A stretch of 64,000 bases of DNA, taken from the NCBI GenBank assembly GCA_910587455.1, contig CAJULK010000009.1, forward strand, positions 43,058-107,057. Direction: 5' to 3'. Positions 56,977 to 64,000 of this stretch are shown here, in pieces; the stretch's first letter is position 1; each line of letters opens with the position of its first letter. Both the position numbers and the translations under genes were made by a program. Source of the DNA: an uncultured Christensenellaceae bacterium (lineage in GTDB: Bacteria > Bacillota > Clostridia > Christensenellales > Pumilibacteraceae). The notes below the pieces were generated by a model, which was not told the origin of the DNA, searched no databases, and worked only from the letters and a program-made list of their open reading frames with translations.

Positions 56977-57267
56977 TTAAATGCCGTCGATTGTTTTCTT
57001 GCGTCGAGGTTGTTTCTGTTCATTACTCCATGCTTCGGCGAATGCAAGTGTTTCATGAATGTAATTCATAGCAGATACAAAATCCGTGAATATATTTGTT
57101 TCTACGTTATTGCCATAAATAATCGTTACTTTATATTCGTTGATGTTTATGTGACTAACGGCTGTAGCGAATACGTTTCCTATTCCTCGCAGGGCAATGG
57201 TACATTCAGTTGGCGGATCGGGCAAGTGATAAGATTTTTTCCCGATTTGTATATCATAATAATTCAT
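56977..57267 (-). CDS. Unrecognised 96-aa protein divergent from an XRE regulator
   Basis: A soluble 96-residue protein: a beta-rich first half (YYDIQIGKKSYHLP, TIALRGIGNVFATAVSHI, YKVTIIYGN) and a helical second half (DFVSAMNYIHETLAFAEAWSNEQKQPRRKK). It is divergent from the XRE gene at 57369 and shares a 100-base control region rich in ATCGTCGT half-sites, so the two probably form a module. Its ribosome binding site is weak (AAAGGCAGC). The function is unknown. Confidence 0.62.
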   Translation of the reverse strand: MNYYDIQIGKKSYHLPDPPTECTIALRGIGNVFATAVSHININEYKVTIIYGNNVETNIFTDFVSAMNYIHETLAFAEAWSNEQKQPRRKKTIDGI

Positions 57268-57287
57268 CGGTTGTTGCTGCCTTTACG

Positions 57288-57376
57288 ATAAATTGTCGTA
57301 ACATTATTATAATACGCTTAATCGTCGTTTGTCAATATATTTACGACGATTTGAAGTAAAATAATCGTATGACGAT
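57288..57376. promoter_or_regulatory. Operator cluster between the 96-aa gene and the XRE gene
   Basis: Half-sites: AATTGTCGT (near 57290), AATCGTCGT (57320-57328) facing ACGACGATT (57343-57351), and the dyad ATCGT-ATG-ACGAT (57364-57376) centred on the start codon of the XRE gene. A TAAAAT -10 box (57357-57362) lies six bases before that ATG. Confidence 0.62.
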
Positions 57377-57713
57377 CGGAAAGCGTATAAGAGATTTGCG
57401 TGAGCAAAACGATATGTCGCAAGATGAGCTCGCTATCCATATCGGAATTACGCAAGATACTGTTTCGATGTGGGAAACGGACAGGCGATTGCCGAGCGTG
57501 CAGCATCTTATAAAGCTGTGTCGGATTTTTCGCGTGCACGCAGATTACATGCTCGGGTTCGAGGACGATTACGGGGTAAATGAGTTTTCGACGCCTGCGC
57601 CGCAGTATTATTCGGTGCGAGAGAAAACGCTTATAGATATGTACAGAAAACTGTCGCCCGAAATGAAGCGTGCCGTGACCGAAATGTTGAGCAATATCAA
57701 AACGGAAGGGTGA
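57369..57713 (+). CDS. XRE-family regulator
   Basis: A 114-residue repressor. The helix-turn-helix spans residues 5-60 (IRDLREQNDMSQDELAIHIGITQDTVSMWETDRRLPSVQHLIKLCRIF read in helices), and a 45-residue C-terminal tail (YYSVREKTLIDMYRKLSPEMKRAVTEML) resembles the oligomerisation helices of SinR-like proteins. There is no Shine-Dalgarno site; ATG directly follows the -10 box by six bases, and the start codon itself sits inside a dyad, which suggests autorepression. Confidence 0.87.
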   Translation: MTIGKRIRDLREQNDMSQDELAIHIGITQDTVSMWETDRRLPSVQHLIKLCRIFRVHADYMLGFEDDYGVNEFSTPAPQYYSVREKTLIDMYRKLSPEMKRAVTEMLSNIKTEG

Positions 57714-57735
57714 CGCCGTCCGTTTCGAACAATTA

Positions 57736-57772
57736 AAAACGCCGTTCCGCAATTATTGCGTAACGGCGTTTT
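57736..57772. terminator. Bidirectional terminator
   Basis: AAAACGCCGTT..CGCAAT / ATTGCG..AACGGCGTTTT, a long stem between the convergent XRE and M60 genes. Confidence 0.85.
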
Positions 57773-57804
57773 GCGTTTGAGCGTTTCAGAAAGACGGCGT
57801 GCGG

Positions 57805-60800
57805 TCAGTCGAATATTACGACCGAGTCGATATTCGCTTTGCCCGTGCACTTTATCTTTACGGTGTGCGTGACGTTGTTCAGCTTGTCGGACAGGAATGA
57901 CAGACCTTTTTCGATTTCGGCGGCGCTCATGTCTATCGAATCGACTTTTTTGCCGTCGATATAAACTTCGAAGTTCTTGCCGTGCAAAGCCGACGAGAAC
58001 AGGGCGAGTCGCGTGCCGTTGAACTTGAACGACATTTCCGCGCCCGTCGATCCGACGTACACGTGCCCGAAAGTCGAATACGCTTGCTGCACGTTCCACG
58101 TGCCCGTAAACGCGAACGAGTCTTCGTCGGGCGAGAACTGTCTGCCGCCTTGCAATGCGAGCAGCGACGACAGCTCGATTTTGCTGAGCGCCAAGTATCC
58201 GAGGTTGTTTCTCGCATGGGTCTGCGTTATTTCGACTTTGTAGAACTTGAACGTGTGGAAGTCGTCGAAGTTTGCGATAACTTTGAGATTGCTCGCCGAG
58301 GAGTTTTGCACGTCGGATACGAGCGTCCAATCGTTGCCGTCGTCGCTTACCCATATCTTGAATTTTTTGGGCAGATACGTAGCGTAATTCGCGCTCGCCG
58401 ACGAACCGCGGAAAGTCAATCGGCTTGCCGTGACTTCGGTATCGAATTTCACGGTTACCATGAACGGGTTCGATTCGGATATCGCCGTTCTGTTAGTGTG
58501 GATGAAATTGCTGTCGTCGTCGTCGAACAGGTTGGACAGCGCGTGCGTGGGCGTATTGTCCCACGGCTGATATTGCGAATCGACGCATGTCTGCTTTGCC
58601 GTTACGAAAGTTTCATCGCCCGTGTAATTATACGTATACTTGCGCGTATAGAAGTATTCGGTCGTGAATCCGCTGTTGGACGGGAACTCGTAATTGCTTC
58701 TGTATGCGTTTGCGTACGACGCCTGCGTGGGCGCTATCGGTTTGGCGTTCGTAGCTTCTTCCTCGGTTACTTCATGTCCCTGATAGTCGTAGTAGTGCGT
58801 TTCGTGCCTTACCGCGTCGGGCGAGCCCGCATCCACTTCGTTGCCCGCCGCGTCGTAGTATTTTTCGACCATGGTGAACATCGGTTCCGTCCACTTCGCC
58901 GTGCCCAAGCCGATATAGCTGACTACAGGGGTGGGCTGAACTATGAGTACCGATTTGAAGTATACCCAAGAATGTTCTTCGACTTTTTTGAGATCGACAT
59001 ACGTATTGCTGTCGGTGGGACGGAAATTAGCGCTGTTGCTTACTGCCGCCGTATCCTTTATGGTCGGACCCGCGAGGTACGTTTTGCCGCCGTCCGTCGA
59101 GTAGTACATTGCGCAGTTCATTCTTCCGCGCAGGTATATGCGGTAGTCGCCCGCTTCATCGAAATAAAGTTTTCCGCTGAGCTCGATGATCGTGTCTTTG
59201 TGAACGAAGAACGACTCGGGCGCGTTCGGATATTTTTGACGGTTTTCGGGCGTGTCGGGGTAGAACCATATATCCGTATTGCAGTTTTGCACGGGATTTT
59301 TATGATCGGATTCTTCGACCGTTTCGTAGCCCTTGTAGCCTGCGGTATACGCCGCTTGCGCGTCCGTATACATTTTGTCCGCCGTGTACGTATACGTTGT
59401 GCGGGTCAGTGTGGTCTTGTTGGTTTCGTGCGACTGTTCGAACTCAAGTACGAGATCTATGTCGTCAACCTTGAACGCGCCGTCCGTTTTGATTATTTCG
59501 AGCGTAGCTATTATCTGACCCGAATGTAAGTTCTCGTCGGGCGTGAATTTGAACCGATAGTTGTCTATCGTTTCGATCTTGCCGTGTTCGGGCTGAGTTA
59601 TGCTCTTTATGCGGTATTCGAAACCTTTGGGGATAACTACGCTGCCGCTCGCGTACTGTCCGCCGGGCGCGGTGTATTTTCCGAGGTCGATCTCGAACGG
59701 ATCGCCGTAGGGGATGATATACGGCTGCATGGTCTTGAAGTACTTCTTTTCGCCGTCGTACAGATAGCTTCTGCCCGTCTGATACACCGACGATACGGGT
59801 ACGAACACGGGATAGTCGGGATTGCGAAGTTCGTTTGCTTTGGCGGCGTCGATGCCTTTGAGAACGTCTTTGAAATAATATGTCATGTCGTTGTGGGTGA
59901 CGTCCTGCCAGCCCTTGAGATATCCCGAATAATTCTGACCGTAGCTCTTGCTCTGCTGTCTTACTTTGGCTTGGATATAGTTGTTTGCGCCGAAGTTGTG
60001 GAGAAGGGTGGAATACAGAGTAAGACCCTGCTTGCCGTTGCTCGGCGTTCCGCCGTCCTGTATTTTAAGCACTTCGTTGAGCGCCCACGTCGCGCATGTA
60101 TAACTGTTCCAGCCGCCGAGTCCCGCGCTGCCGTAGCCGGATATTCCGCGCGCCGCGGATATTTTGGTGAACAGGGCGTACGATACGAGCGTCATGCCGT
60201 TGTTGGTGACTTCGCCGCCGTTGCCGACGCCGTAGCCTTGGAAGTTGTGGTGGTATTCGTGCAAATTACCCCATGCGCCGGACGTGACTATTCCGTTGTA
60301 ATTGAGCGAGTTGCTCATCCAGCCGAGCGGACAGTTGACCGAGCTTCTGCCGGGGAAAGCGACAGCCGCGCCCGCGGCGACGAACGGATCGTACAGGAAT
60401 ACTATGCCTTGACTGCTGCCCGTAGTCGTTACGCTCGAGATCTTTTCCCAAAGTATTGCCGCTTTGTAAAGATCGTCGTACGAAAAGTTTTGCGCGTAGC
60501 GCTTCGGACCGGAATGAAGAACGCCGAAGTTCCATACTTCGAGATCGAAATAGGGCGCGGAAGCGGTGCTGCGCGTTTCTTCGAATTCTTCCTTGGTCGT
60601 ATAGCCGAGTATGAAGTGCGAATACTTAACTCCGCCCGAGATCGTTGCCGTGAACGTTACGTTGGTGTTGCGTATATACAGCGGTCCGCCTACGAACGAG
60701 CCGACGTACGCGGTGTATATTCCGTTTTCGAGCGTTGCCGTATCTTTGGTGACGCGCATGGTGTTGAGTATGATTGGGAAGCGCTGCATCTGTCCTTTTG

Positions 60801-62163
60801 CCGTCCAAATGTTGTTTGCCTGCCCGTTGTAAAGCGCCTGCCCGATATGTACGGTGAGACCGCCCGTAGCGTTCATATCGGCTTCGCTTATTTCTATCTT
60901 GATCACTTCGCCGGCGGGCGCATATACGCCCGTTACGCTGTAGCTGCCGTAAAGACGGGGGCGAACGGTGACTTCTTTTATAATTCCGGGCTCGTCGTCG
61001 TTCACGTCGCCGAGATACATGCCGACGGCGGAGGTATGCTTGTAAAGCTGTCTGCGCGTTCCGTCGGAGTTTACGGCTTGAACGGGTGCGGCAACCGTGC
61101 CCGAGTACAAATATCCGTCTTTATCCATCCATGTATACGTGCCTTCGCCGTTGCCGCCGTTGCCCGAATTGTTGTGCGTGCCTTGCGCGCACATGTAGTC
61201 CGATTCGTTTATGAGAGCGGTTCTCGCGTCGGCTTTGTCGTCGCCGCTGCCCACGACATCTTTAAGCGTCGAACCGTAAGTAGGGTAGGCTGGAAGCCCT
61301 TCGTTTTTAATGTCGGCAACGGGTTTTACGCGTGCGACTGTGCCTTTTACCGAACCCGAAAATCCTACTGCCGTAGTCGTTGCGTAAGGATTGTCGTATG
61401 TTTCGCCGCTTACTTTGTCGTCGGCGGAAATTATGGGATCGTTCGAAGCGTTGAGTGCGCCTGCCGGTTTGTCGCCCATTACCGATTGCGACGGAAGAAT
61501 GACGGGCGCCGCATTGCCGAGCGTAGGACCTTTGACGGTATTGCACGATTTTGCGCCGAATACCGCGCCGAGCACGATAGCGAGTATCAGAATGAACGAA
61601 ACCGCGGCAACTACGGCTATGCGAACTTTTTTGTTTTTGAACGCAGCCGCCACGGCGCTTGTGCCGCCGCCCGAACTCTTGCCGCTCGTCTTTTTACTGT
61701 TTTGAGATTTTGCGGTGTTATCCGATTTTTTTGCGGTTTTTCCAGCATCGGATACGCTTGCCGCCACAGCCGCTTTGCGCTCGGTTGAGCCGGCAGCTTT
61801 CGAATGTTGTTCGGCTTGCGGCTTTGATTGCGATGCGCATTCCGGCTTAGCCGTCGGTGTGGGCTTAGTCGGCGCAGTTGCCGTTTTTGCCGCAGGCGCG
61901 GGCTTAGACGGCGCAGTTGCCGTTCGTGCCGTCGGCGCGGGCTTAGACGGCGCAGTTGCCGTTCGTGCCGCGGGCGCAGGCTTAGACGGCGCAGTTGCCG
62001 TTCGTGACGTCGGCGCAGGTTTAGACGGCGCAGTTGCCGTTCGTGACGCAGGCGCAGGTTTAGACGGCGCAGTTGCCGTTCGTGACGTCGGCGCAGGCTT
62101 AGACGGCGCAGTTGCCGTTCGTGACGTCGGTTTTTGTGTGGATTTGGGATCTTTTTCCGGCAT
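57805..62163 (-). CDS. Membrane-anchored M60-like (enhancin-type) metallopeptidase
   Basis: A 1,452-residue surface protease. Residues 13-103 are seven 13-residue Pro/Ala/Lys repeats (TATAPSKPAP core), inside the cell; one membrane helix follows at about 181-204. The M60 gluzincin motif is complete: H635-EYH-H639 and E651 (HExxH, 11 residues, E). Family members cleave mucin-type glycoproteins. A PA14-like region (about 1000-1100), an F5/8-type-C carbohydrate-binding domain (about 1185-1340) and a last galactose-binding-like module (about 1355-1452) follow. AAGGAG precedes ATG 62163. A host-glycan lifestyle is suggested. Confidence 0.92.
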   Translation of the reverse strand: MPEKDPKSTQKPTSRTATAPSKPAPTSRTATAPSKPAPASRTATAPSKPAPTSRTATAPSKPAPAARTATAPSKPAPTARTATAPSKPAPAAKTATAPTKPTPTAKPECASQSKPQAEQHSKAAGSTERKAAVAASVSDAGKTAKKSDNTAKSQNSKKTSGKSSGGGTSAVAAAFKNKKVRIAVVAAVSFILILAIVLGAVFGAKSCNTVKGPTLGNAAPVILPSQSVMGDKPAGALNASNDPIISADDKVSGETYDNPYATTTAVGFSGSVKGTVARVKPVADIKNEGLPAYPTYGSTLKDVVGSGDDKADARTALINESDYMCAQGTHNNSGNGGNGEGTYTWMDKDGYLYSGTVAAPVQAVNSDGTRRQLYKHTSAVGMYLGDVNDDEPGIIKEVTVRPRLYGSYSVTGVYAPAGEVIKIEISEADMNATGGLTVHIGQALYNGQANNIWTAKGQMQRFPIILNTMRVTKDTATLENGIYTAYVGSFVGGPLYIRNTNVTFTATISGGVKYSHFILGYTTKEEFEETRSTASAPYFDLEVWNFGVLHSGPKRYAQNFSYDDLYKAAILWEKISSVTTTGSSQGIVFLYDPFVAAGAAVAFPGRSSVNCPLGWMSNSLNYNGIVTSGAWGNLHEYHHNFQGYGVGNGGEVTNNGMTLVSYALFTKISAARGISGYGSAGLGGWNSYTCATWALNEVLKIQDGGTPSNGKQGLTLYSTLLHNFGANNYIQAKVRQQSKSYGQNYSGYLKGWQDVTHNDMTYYFKDVLKGIDAAKANELRNPDYPVFVPVSSVYQTGRSYLYDGEKKYFKTMQPYIIPYGDPFEIDLGKYTAPGGQYASGSVVIPKGFEYRIKSITQPEHGKIETIDNYRFKFTPDENLHSGQIIATLEIIKTDGAFKVDDIDLVLEFEQSHETNKTTLTRTTYTYTADKMYTDAQAAYTAGYKGYETVEESDHKNPVQNCNTDIWFYPDTPENRQKYPNAPESFFVHKDTIIELSGKLYFDEAGDYRIYLRGRMNCAMYYSTDGGKTYLAGPTIKDTAAVSNSANFRPTDSNTYVDLKKVEEHSWVYFKSVLIVQPTPVVSYIGLGTAKWTEPMFTMVEKYYDAAGNEVDAGSPDAVRHETHYYDYQGHEVTEEEATNAKPIAPTQASYANAYRSNYEFPSNSGFTTEYFYTRKYTYNYTGDETFVTAKQTCVDSQYQPWDNTPTHALSNLFDDDDSNFIHTNRTAISESNPFMVTVKFDTEVTASRLTFRGSSASANYATYLPKKFKIWVSDDGNDWTLVSDVQNSSASNLKVIANFDDFHTFKFYKVEITQTHARNNLGYLALSKIELSSLLALQGGRQFSPDEDSFAFTGTWNVQQAYSTFGHVYVGSTGAEMSFKFNGTRLALFSSALHGKNFEVYIDGKKVDSIDMSAAEIEKGLSFLSDKLNNVTHTVKIKCTGKANIDSVVIFD
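61855..62127. repeat. Seven tandem 39-bp coding repeats
   Basis: Seven in-frame units of 39 bases code for (T/A)(S/A)(R/K)TATAP(S/T)KP(A/T)P in the cytoplasmic tail of the M60 peptidase. Units are nearly identical at the DNA level, so copy number may vary between strains. Confidence 0.9.
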
Positions 62164-62258
62164 AAGATATCTCCTTGATTTGCTGGCGCAAAACATTTTT
62201 TTCAGTCGGCGGTTTTGCGCTGTTTATTTGTATTATGTATAAGATAACACAACTATGT

Positions 62259-62287
62259 ATCATAGCACATGCGGCAGGATTTGTCAA
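62259..62287 (-). promoter_or_regulatory. M60 peptidase promoter
   Basis: Minus strand: TTGACA (62287-62282), 17 bases, TATGAT (62264-62259). The leader to ATG 62163 is about 90 bases. Confidence 0.68.
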
Positions 62288-62505
62288 TACAAAATGTATA
62301 TGTGAGTTTTCGCTCGCAGTTGACTTGTGCAAATCTTTATGCCGTAAAACGGCACAAGAAAACCCGATCGACGATTCGACCGGGCAAGTCTTGGTGCACC
62401 AAGTGATTTAATATCCGAATTTTTTGTTGCTTTAATCTCGGAAAAGAATATCGTCTGTGTTCCGTCTTTGAAGTTAAAGGTTATATCAAACTTATCGTCA
62501 TACAT

Positions 62506-62745
62506 ATAATCAAGCGAGCGAACAAAGACCGTACAGACCTATTCAGAGAGTACACAAGAGAGAAACGACGAGCGGACGAATACGAAAAGACTGTCCGAGA
62601 AGTTGCGGAAATCAAGGCGGTACTACCCGAAGGTTACGACTAACTGTTACAGGACGTGCAGTATGAAAAAGCAGACAGATATGAAAGAGCACGGCAACAA
62701 AATCTTGCTCGTATTCGTGGACGAAACAAAGACTTTTATATGTAA
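62506..62745 (+). pseudogene. Relic of a mobilisation-type gene, internal stop
   Basis: One plus-strand frame reads REYTREKRRADEYEKTVREV and on to LPEGYD, then TAA (62641-62643), then QDVQYEKADRYERARQQN and on to DFYM, ending at 62743-62745. The highly charged coiled-coil character and the position before the 62787 relic resemble the C-terminal end of relaxase/mobilisation proteins of Firmicute elements. The N-terminal part is missing. Confidence 0.45.
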
Positions 62746-62786
62746 CAACTTAATAACCGCTATAAGGAGGACAACGCCAACAGTTA

Positions 62787-62978
62787 ATGTCGAGACGGAA
62801 AAAGAACACTACAGGAATACCCGATTTTGAAATCGATTTCCTTGCAAGAGCATTATTGCTCGCTATTCAAGCCTGCTTTGAAACCGAAGAAGGATAAAGA
62901 GAGTTTGCGGCGTGGCAAGCCGAAAGGCAACAACGACAACTGAATAATAAATTGAATAAAGAAAAAGAATCCCGTTAA
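62787..62978 (+). pseudogene. Relic of a small conjugative-element protein, internal stop
   Basis: ATG 62787 behind AAGGAGG codes for MSRRKKNTTGIPDFEIDFLA, RALLLAIQACFETEEG, then TAA (62895-62897), then REFAAWQAERQQRQ to TAA 62976. In the small helical proteins found on integrative elements of gut Clostridia the junction reads EEG-Q-REF, so a CAA-to-TAA change is likely. Confidence 0.6.
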
Positions 62979-63107
62979 TTCGTATAGGGATAGCCGTTGA
63001 AATATACGGAATAAAGATAACCGCCATAGCGTGCGGTATATAAATTTTAGTTAATCGAAGAAAGATTTAGAAAGGTTGCGCCGAATATCACAAACCTAAA
63101 TAACGGC

Positions 63108-63145
63108 AAAAGCCGATAGAGTATGATTGCTCTATCGGCTTTTTT
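63108..63145 (+). terminator. Terminator at the end of the relic region
   Basis: AAAAGCCGATAGAG / CTCTATCGGCTTTTTT, 14 bp, with an 8-base loop and T run. Bases 62979-63107 before it hold nothing that I recognise. Confidence 0.85.
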
Positions 63146-63178
63146 GTTTATGTGGCGTTAGCAAGCATAAGCAAATGC

Positions 63179-63207
63179 TTGTTATTTCGCTTTGGATATG
63201 GTATAAT
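63179..63207 (+). promoter_or_regulatory. Promoter of the small lipoprotein gene
   Basis: TTGTTA (63179-63184), 17 bases, TATAAT (63202-63207). Confidence 0.6.
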
Positions 63208-63245
63208 GATTGTACGATAAACAGTAATTTAGCGGAGAATTAACG

Positions 63246-63689
63246 ATGAAAAAGTTAGTTACAATAATGATTATGGCAGTTTTATGCGTCTTAATCCTTG
63301 CGGGGTGTAATTCTGTTCCAAAAGAAAATTATGACAAATTATATAATGAACTGACAACAGTTCAAGAAGAAAACGAAATTTTGAAACAAAAAGATGAATG
63401 GCTTAAAAAATATCAAAGCGTTCAATTTGGCACAACAAAAGAGGATATTGTTGCAGTTTTAGGGCAAGTAAACGGATCTATTACCAGCAGTAGTGGCGAA
63501 TATTTTATAGAAGTTCTTACTTGGAACAACAATTCACTATACAATTCCTATGAAAAAGACGATAATTGTATAGTTATCGGATTTAAGAATAATGTTGTAA
63601 TTTTTAAGGCATACGGGTTAAAACCCCAAAATATAATTATTGATTCGGATAGGGGCATAATTTATACTGGATTTATAGAAGATCTTTAA
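63246..63689 (+). CDS. Small lipoprotein with coiled coil
   Basis: A 147-residue lipoprotein (lipobox LILAGC, Cys21). A short coiled coil follows (YDKLYNELTTVQEENEILKQKDEWLKKY in two halves), then a domain starting VQFGTTKEDIVAVLGQVNG, which resembles the first helix of SmpA/BamE-like domains (x-G-x-T-x-x-x-V-x-x-x-L-G). The function is unknown. The gene is AT-rich, like the next one, and unlike the chromosome before 62 kb. GCGGAG lies 7 bases upstream. Confidence 0.78.
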   Translation: MKKLVTIMIMAVLCVLILAGCNSVPKENYDKLYNELTTVQEENEILKQKDEWLKKYQSVQFGTTKEDIVAVLGQVNGSITSSSGEYFIEVLTWNNNSLYNSYEKDDNCIVIGFKNNVVIFKAYGLKPQNIIIDSDRGIIYTGFIEDL

Positions 63690-63717
63690 TAAATTTCAAT
63701 TTAATGAGTTGAGTTGT

Positions 63718-64000
63718 ATGTTGCCGAATAATTTATTAGAAGCAAAAAATCGTAATGAATTGCGGTTATGGCTAGCCGAAAACTATAACAAAGAAAAAGA
63801 ATGTTGGGTTATAGTAAAGCGTGGCAGACCGCAAAACGATAATACTTTTTGGTATATCGACGCGGTTGAAGAAGCAATGTGTTTCGGTTGGATAGACAGT
63901 ACTACGAAAAGACTTGATAACGGTATAACCGCTCAAAGATTAGCGCCGCGCAAGAAAAATTCTTTATGGTCTGAATTAAATAAAGAGCGTTGCCGTAGAA
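63718..64000 (+). CDS. YdeI/OmpD-associated family protein (partial)
   Basis: The first 94 codons of a gene that runs out of the window, from ATG 63718 (MLPNNLLEAKNRNELRLWLAEN split at its helix). Family features are the WVIVKRG strand, DAVEEAMCFGWIDS and RLAPRKKNSLWSELNKER, which match the YdeI / bacteriocin-protection family, whose members are linked to peptide resistance by weak evidence. It follows the small lipoprotein by 28 bases. Confidence 0.8.
   Translation, partial: MLPNNLLEAKNRNELRLWLAENYNKEKECWVIVKRGRPQNDNTFWYIDAVEEAMCFGWIDSTTKRLDNGITAQRLAPRKKNSLWSELNKERCRR

Larger units (their letters stand above)
62164..62786. other. M60 leader and decayed mobile-element fragments
   Basis: 62164-62290 is the promoter and leader of the M60 gene. 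From about 62290 to 62745 only fragments are seen: a minus-strand 73-codon frame (62284-62505) and a plus-strand relic. Base composition differs from the chromosome on the left. Confidence 0.5.

Noticed and set aside
59584..61788. Plus-strand open frame of about 730 codons opposite the M60 peptidase
   Set aside because: It lies wholly inside a well-supported gene and shows no motif, signal peptide or ribosome binding site.
61855..62127. Regular 39-bp repeats, first considered as a CRISPR array
   Set aside because: The repeats are directly adjacent without spacers, are in frame and code a Pro/Ala/Lys tail; no cas genes are near.
62603..62830. 75-codon plus-strand frame in the mobile-element debris
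   Set aside because: It is out of frame with both recognisable relics and has no ribosome binding site.

Overview
The window looks like a chromosome segment of an uncultured, strictly anaerobic Firmicute of the class Clostridia. The evidence is a one-piece pyruvate:ferredoxin oxidoreductase, a reverse-type rubrerythrin, near-consensus sigma-A promoters (TTGACA, 17 bases, TATAAT), strong Shine-Dalgarno sites and the gene order rpsO-pnp-ylxY-mlpA known from Bacillus/Clostridium. Base composition is near half GC. The low-GC stretches (2.5-3.3 kb and after 62.2 kb) look acquired. No rRNA, CRISPR array, prophage or intact transposase is seen. There is one tRNA gene, an initiator tRNA-fMet.

Layout. 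0-2.2 kb: end of an unknown gene, then a Nudix hydrolase, an asparaginase and a RyR-domain protein in one operon. 2.2-3.5 kb: an AT-rich islet with two paralogous XRE repressors, an orphan gene and four matching operators, flanked by palindromic repeats. 3.6-9.6 kb: a zinc-ribbon mini-protein, secA, prfB, tsaD and a membrane protein. 9.6-14.6 kb: a TetR regulator, a degenerate amidase-like protein, a copper ATPase with a fused CopZ-like domain, and a P-loop protein. 14.8-22.4 kb: one gene for a membrane-anchored repeat protein of about 2,500 residues. 22.7-31.5 kb: tRNA-fMet, a GDSL hydrolase, a Cys-rich mini-protein, pyruvate:ferredoxin oxidoreductase and an RCC1/InlB-repeat lipoprotein. 31.8-36.9 kb: rpsO, pnp, ylxY, an M16 peptidase and a dUTPase. 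37-41.6 kb: ychF, argS, an ArsR regulator and ung. 41.9-46.9 kb: a cell-surface group (HtrA-like protease, transglutaminase-like lipoprotein, and a leucine-rich-repeat lipoprotein broken by an amber codon). 47-53 kb, all on the minus strand: ilvBN, a small membrane protein, ilvD, leuB and acpP, i.e. branched-chain amino acid and lipid synthesis. 53.1-57.7 kb: rubrerythrin, a frameshifted membrane protein, a MATE transporter, an AraC regulator, and a divergent pair of unknown gene and XRE regulator. 57.8-62.2 kb: a membrane-anchored M60 peptidase. 62.2-64 kb: debris of a mobile element, a small lipoprotein and the start of a YdeI-like gene.

Points most worth following up: the twin-repressor/four-operator islet; the giant repeat protein; an in-frame ribosome binding site that could release a CopZ-like chaperone from the copper ATPase gene; several genes whose -10 box lies exactly six bases before the ATG (leaderless mRNAs); a tRNA-fMet with a bulged T stem; and a LeuB with an altered metal site. 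No complete new defence or biosynthetic system could be demonstrated. Long open frames opposite real genes are common here and were left out as shadows.
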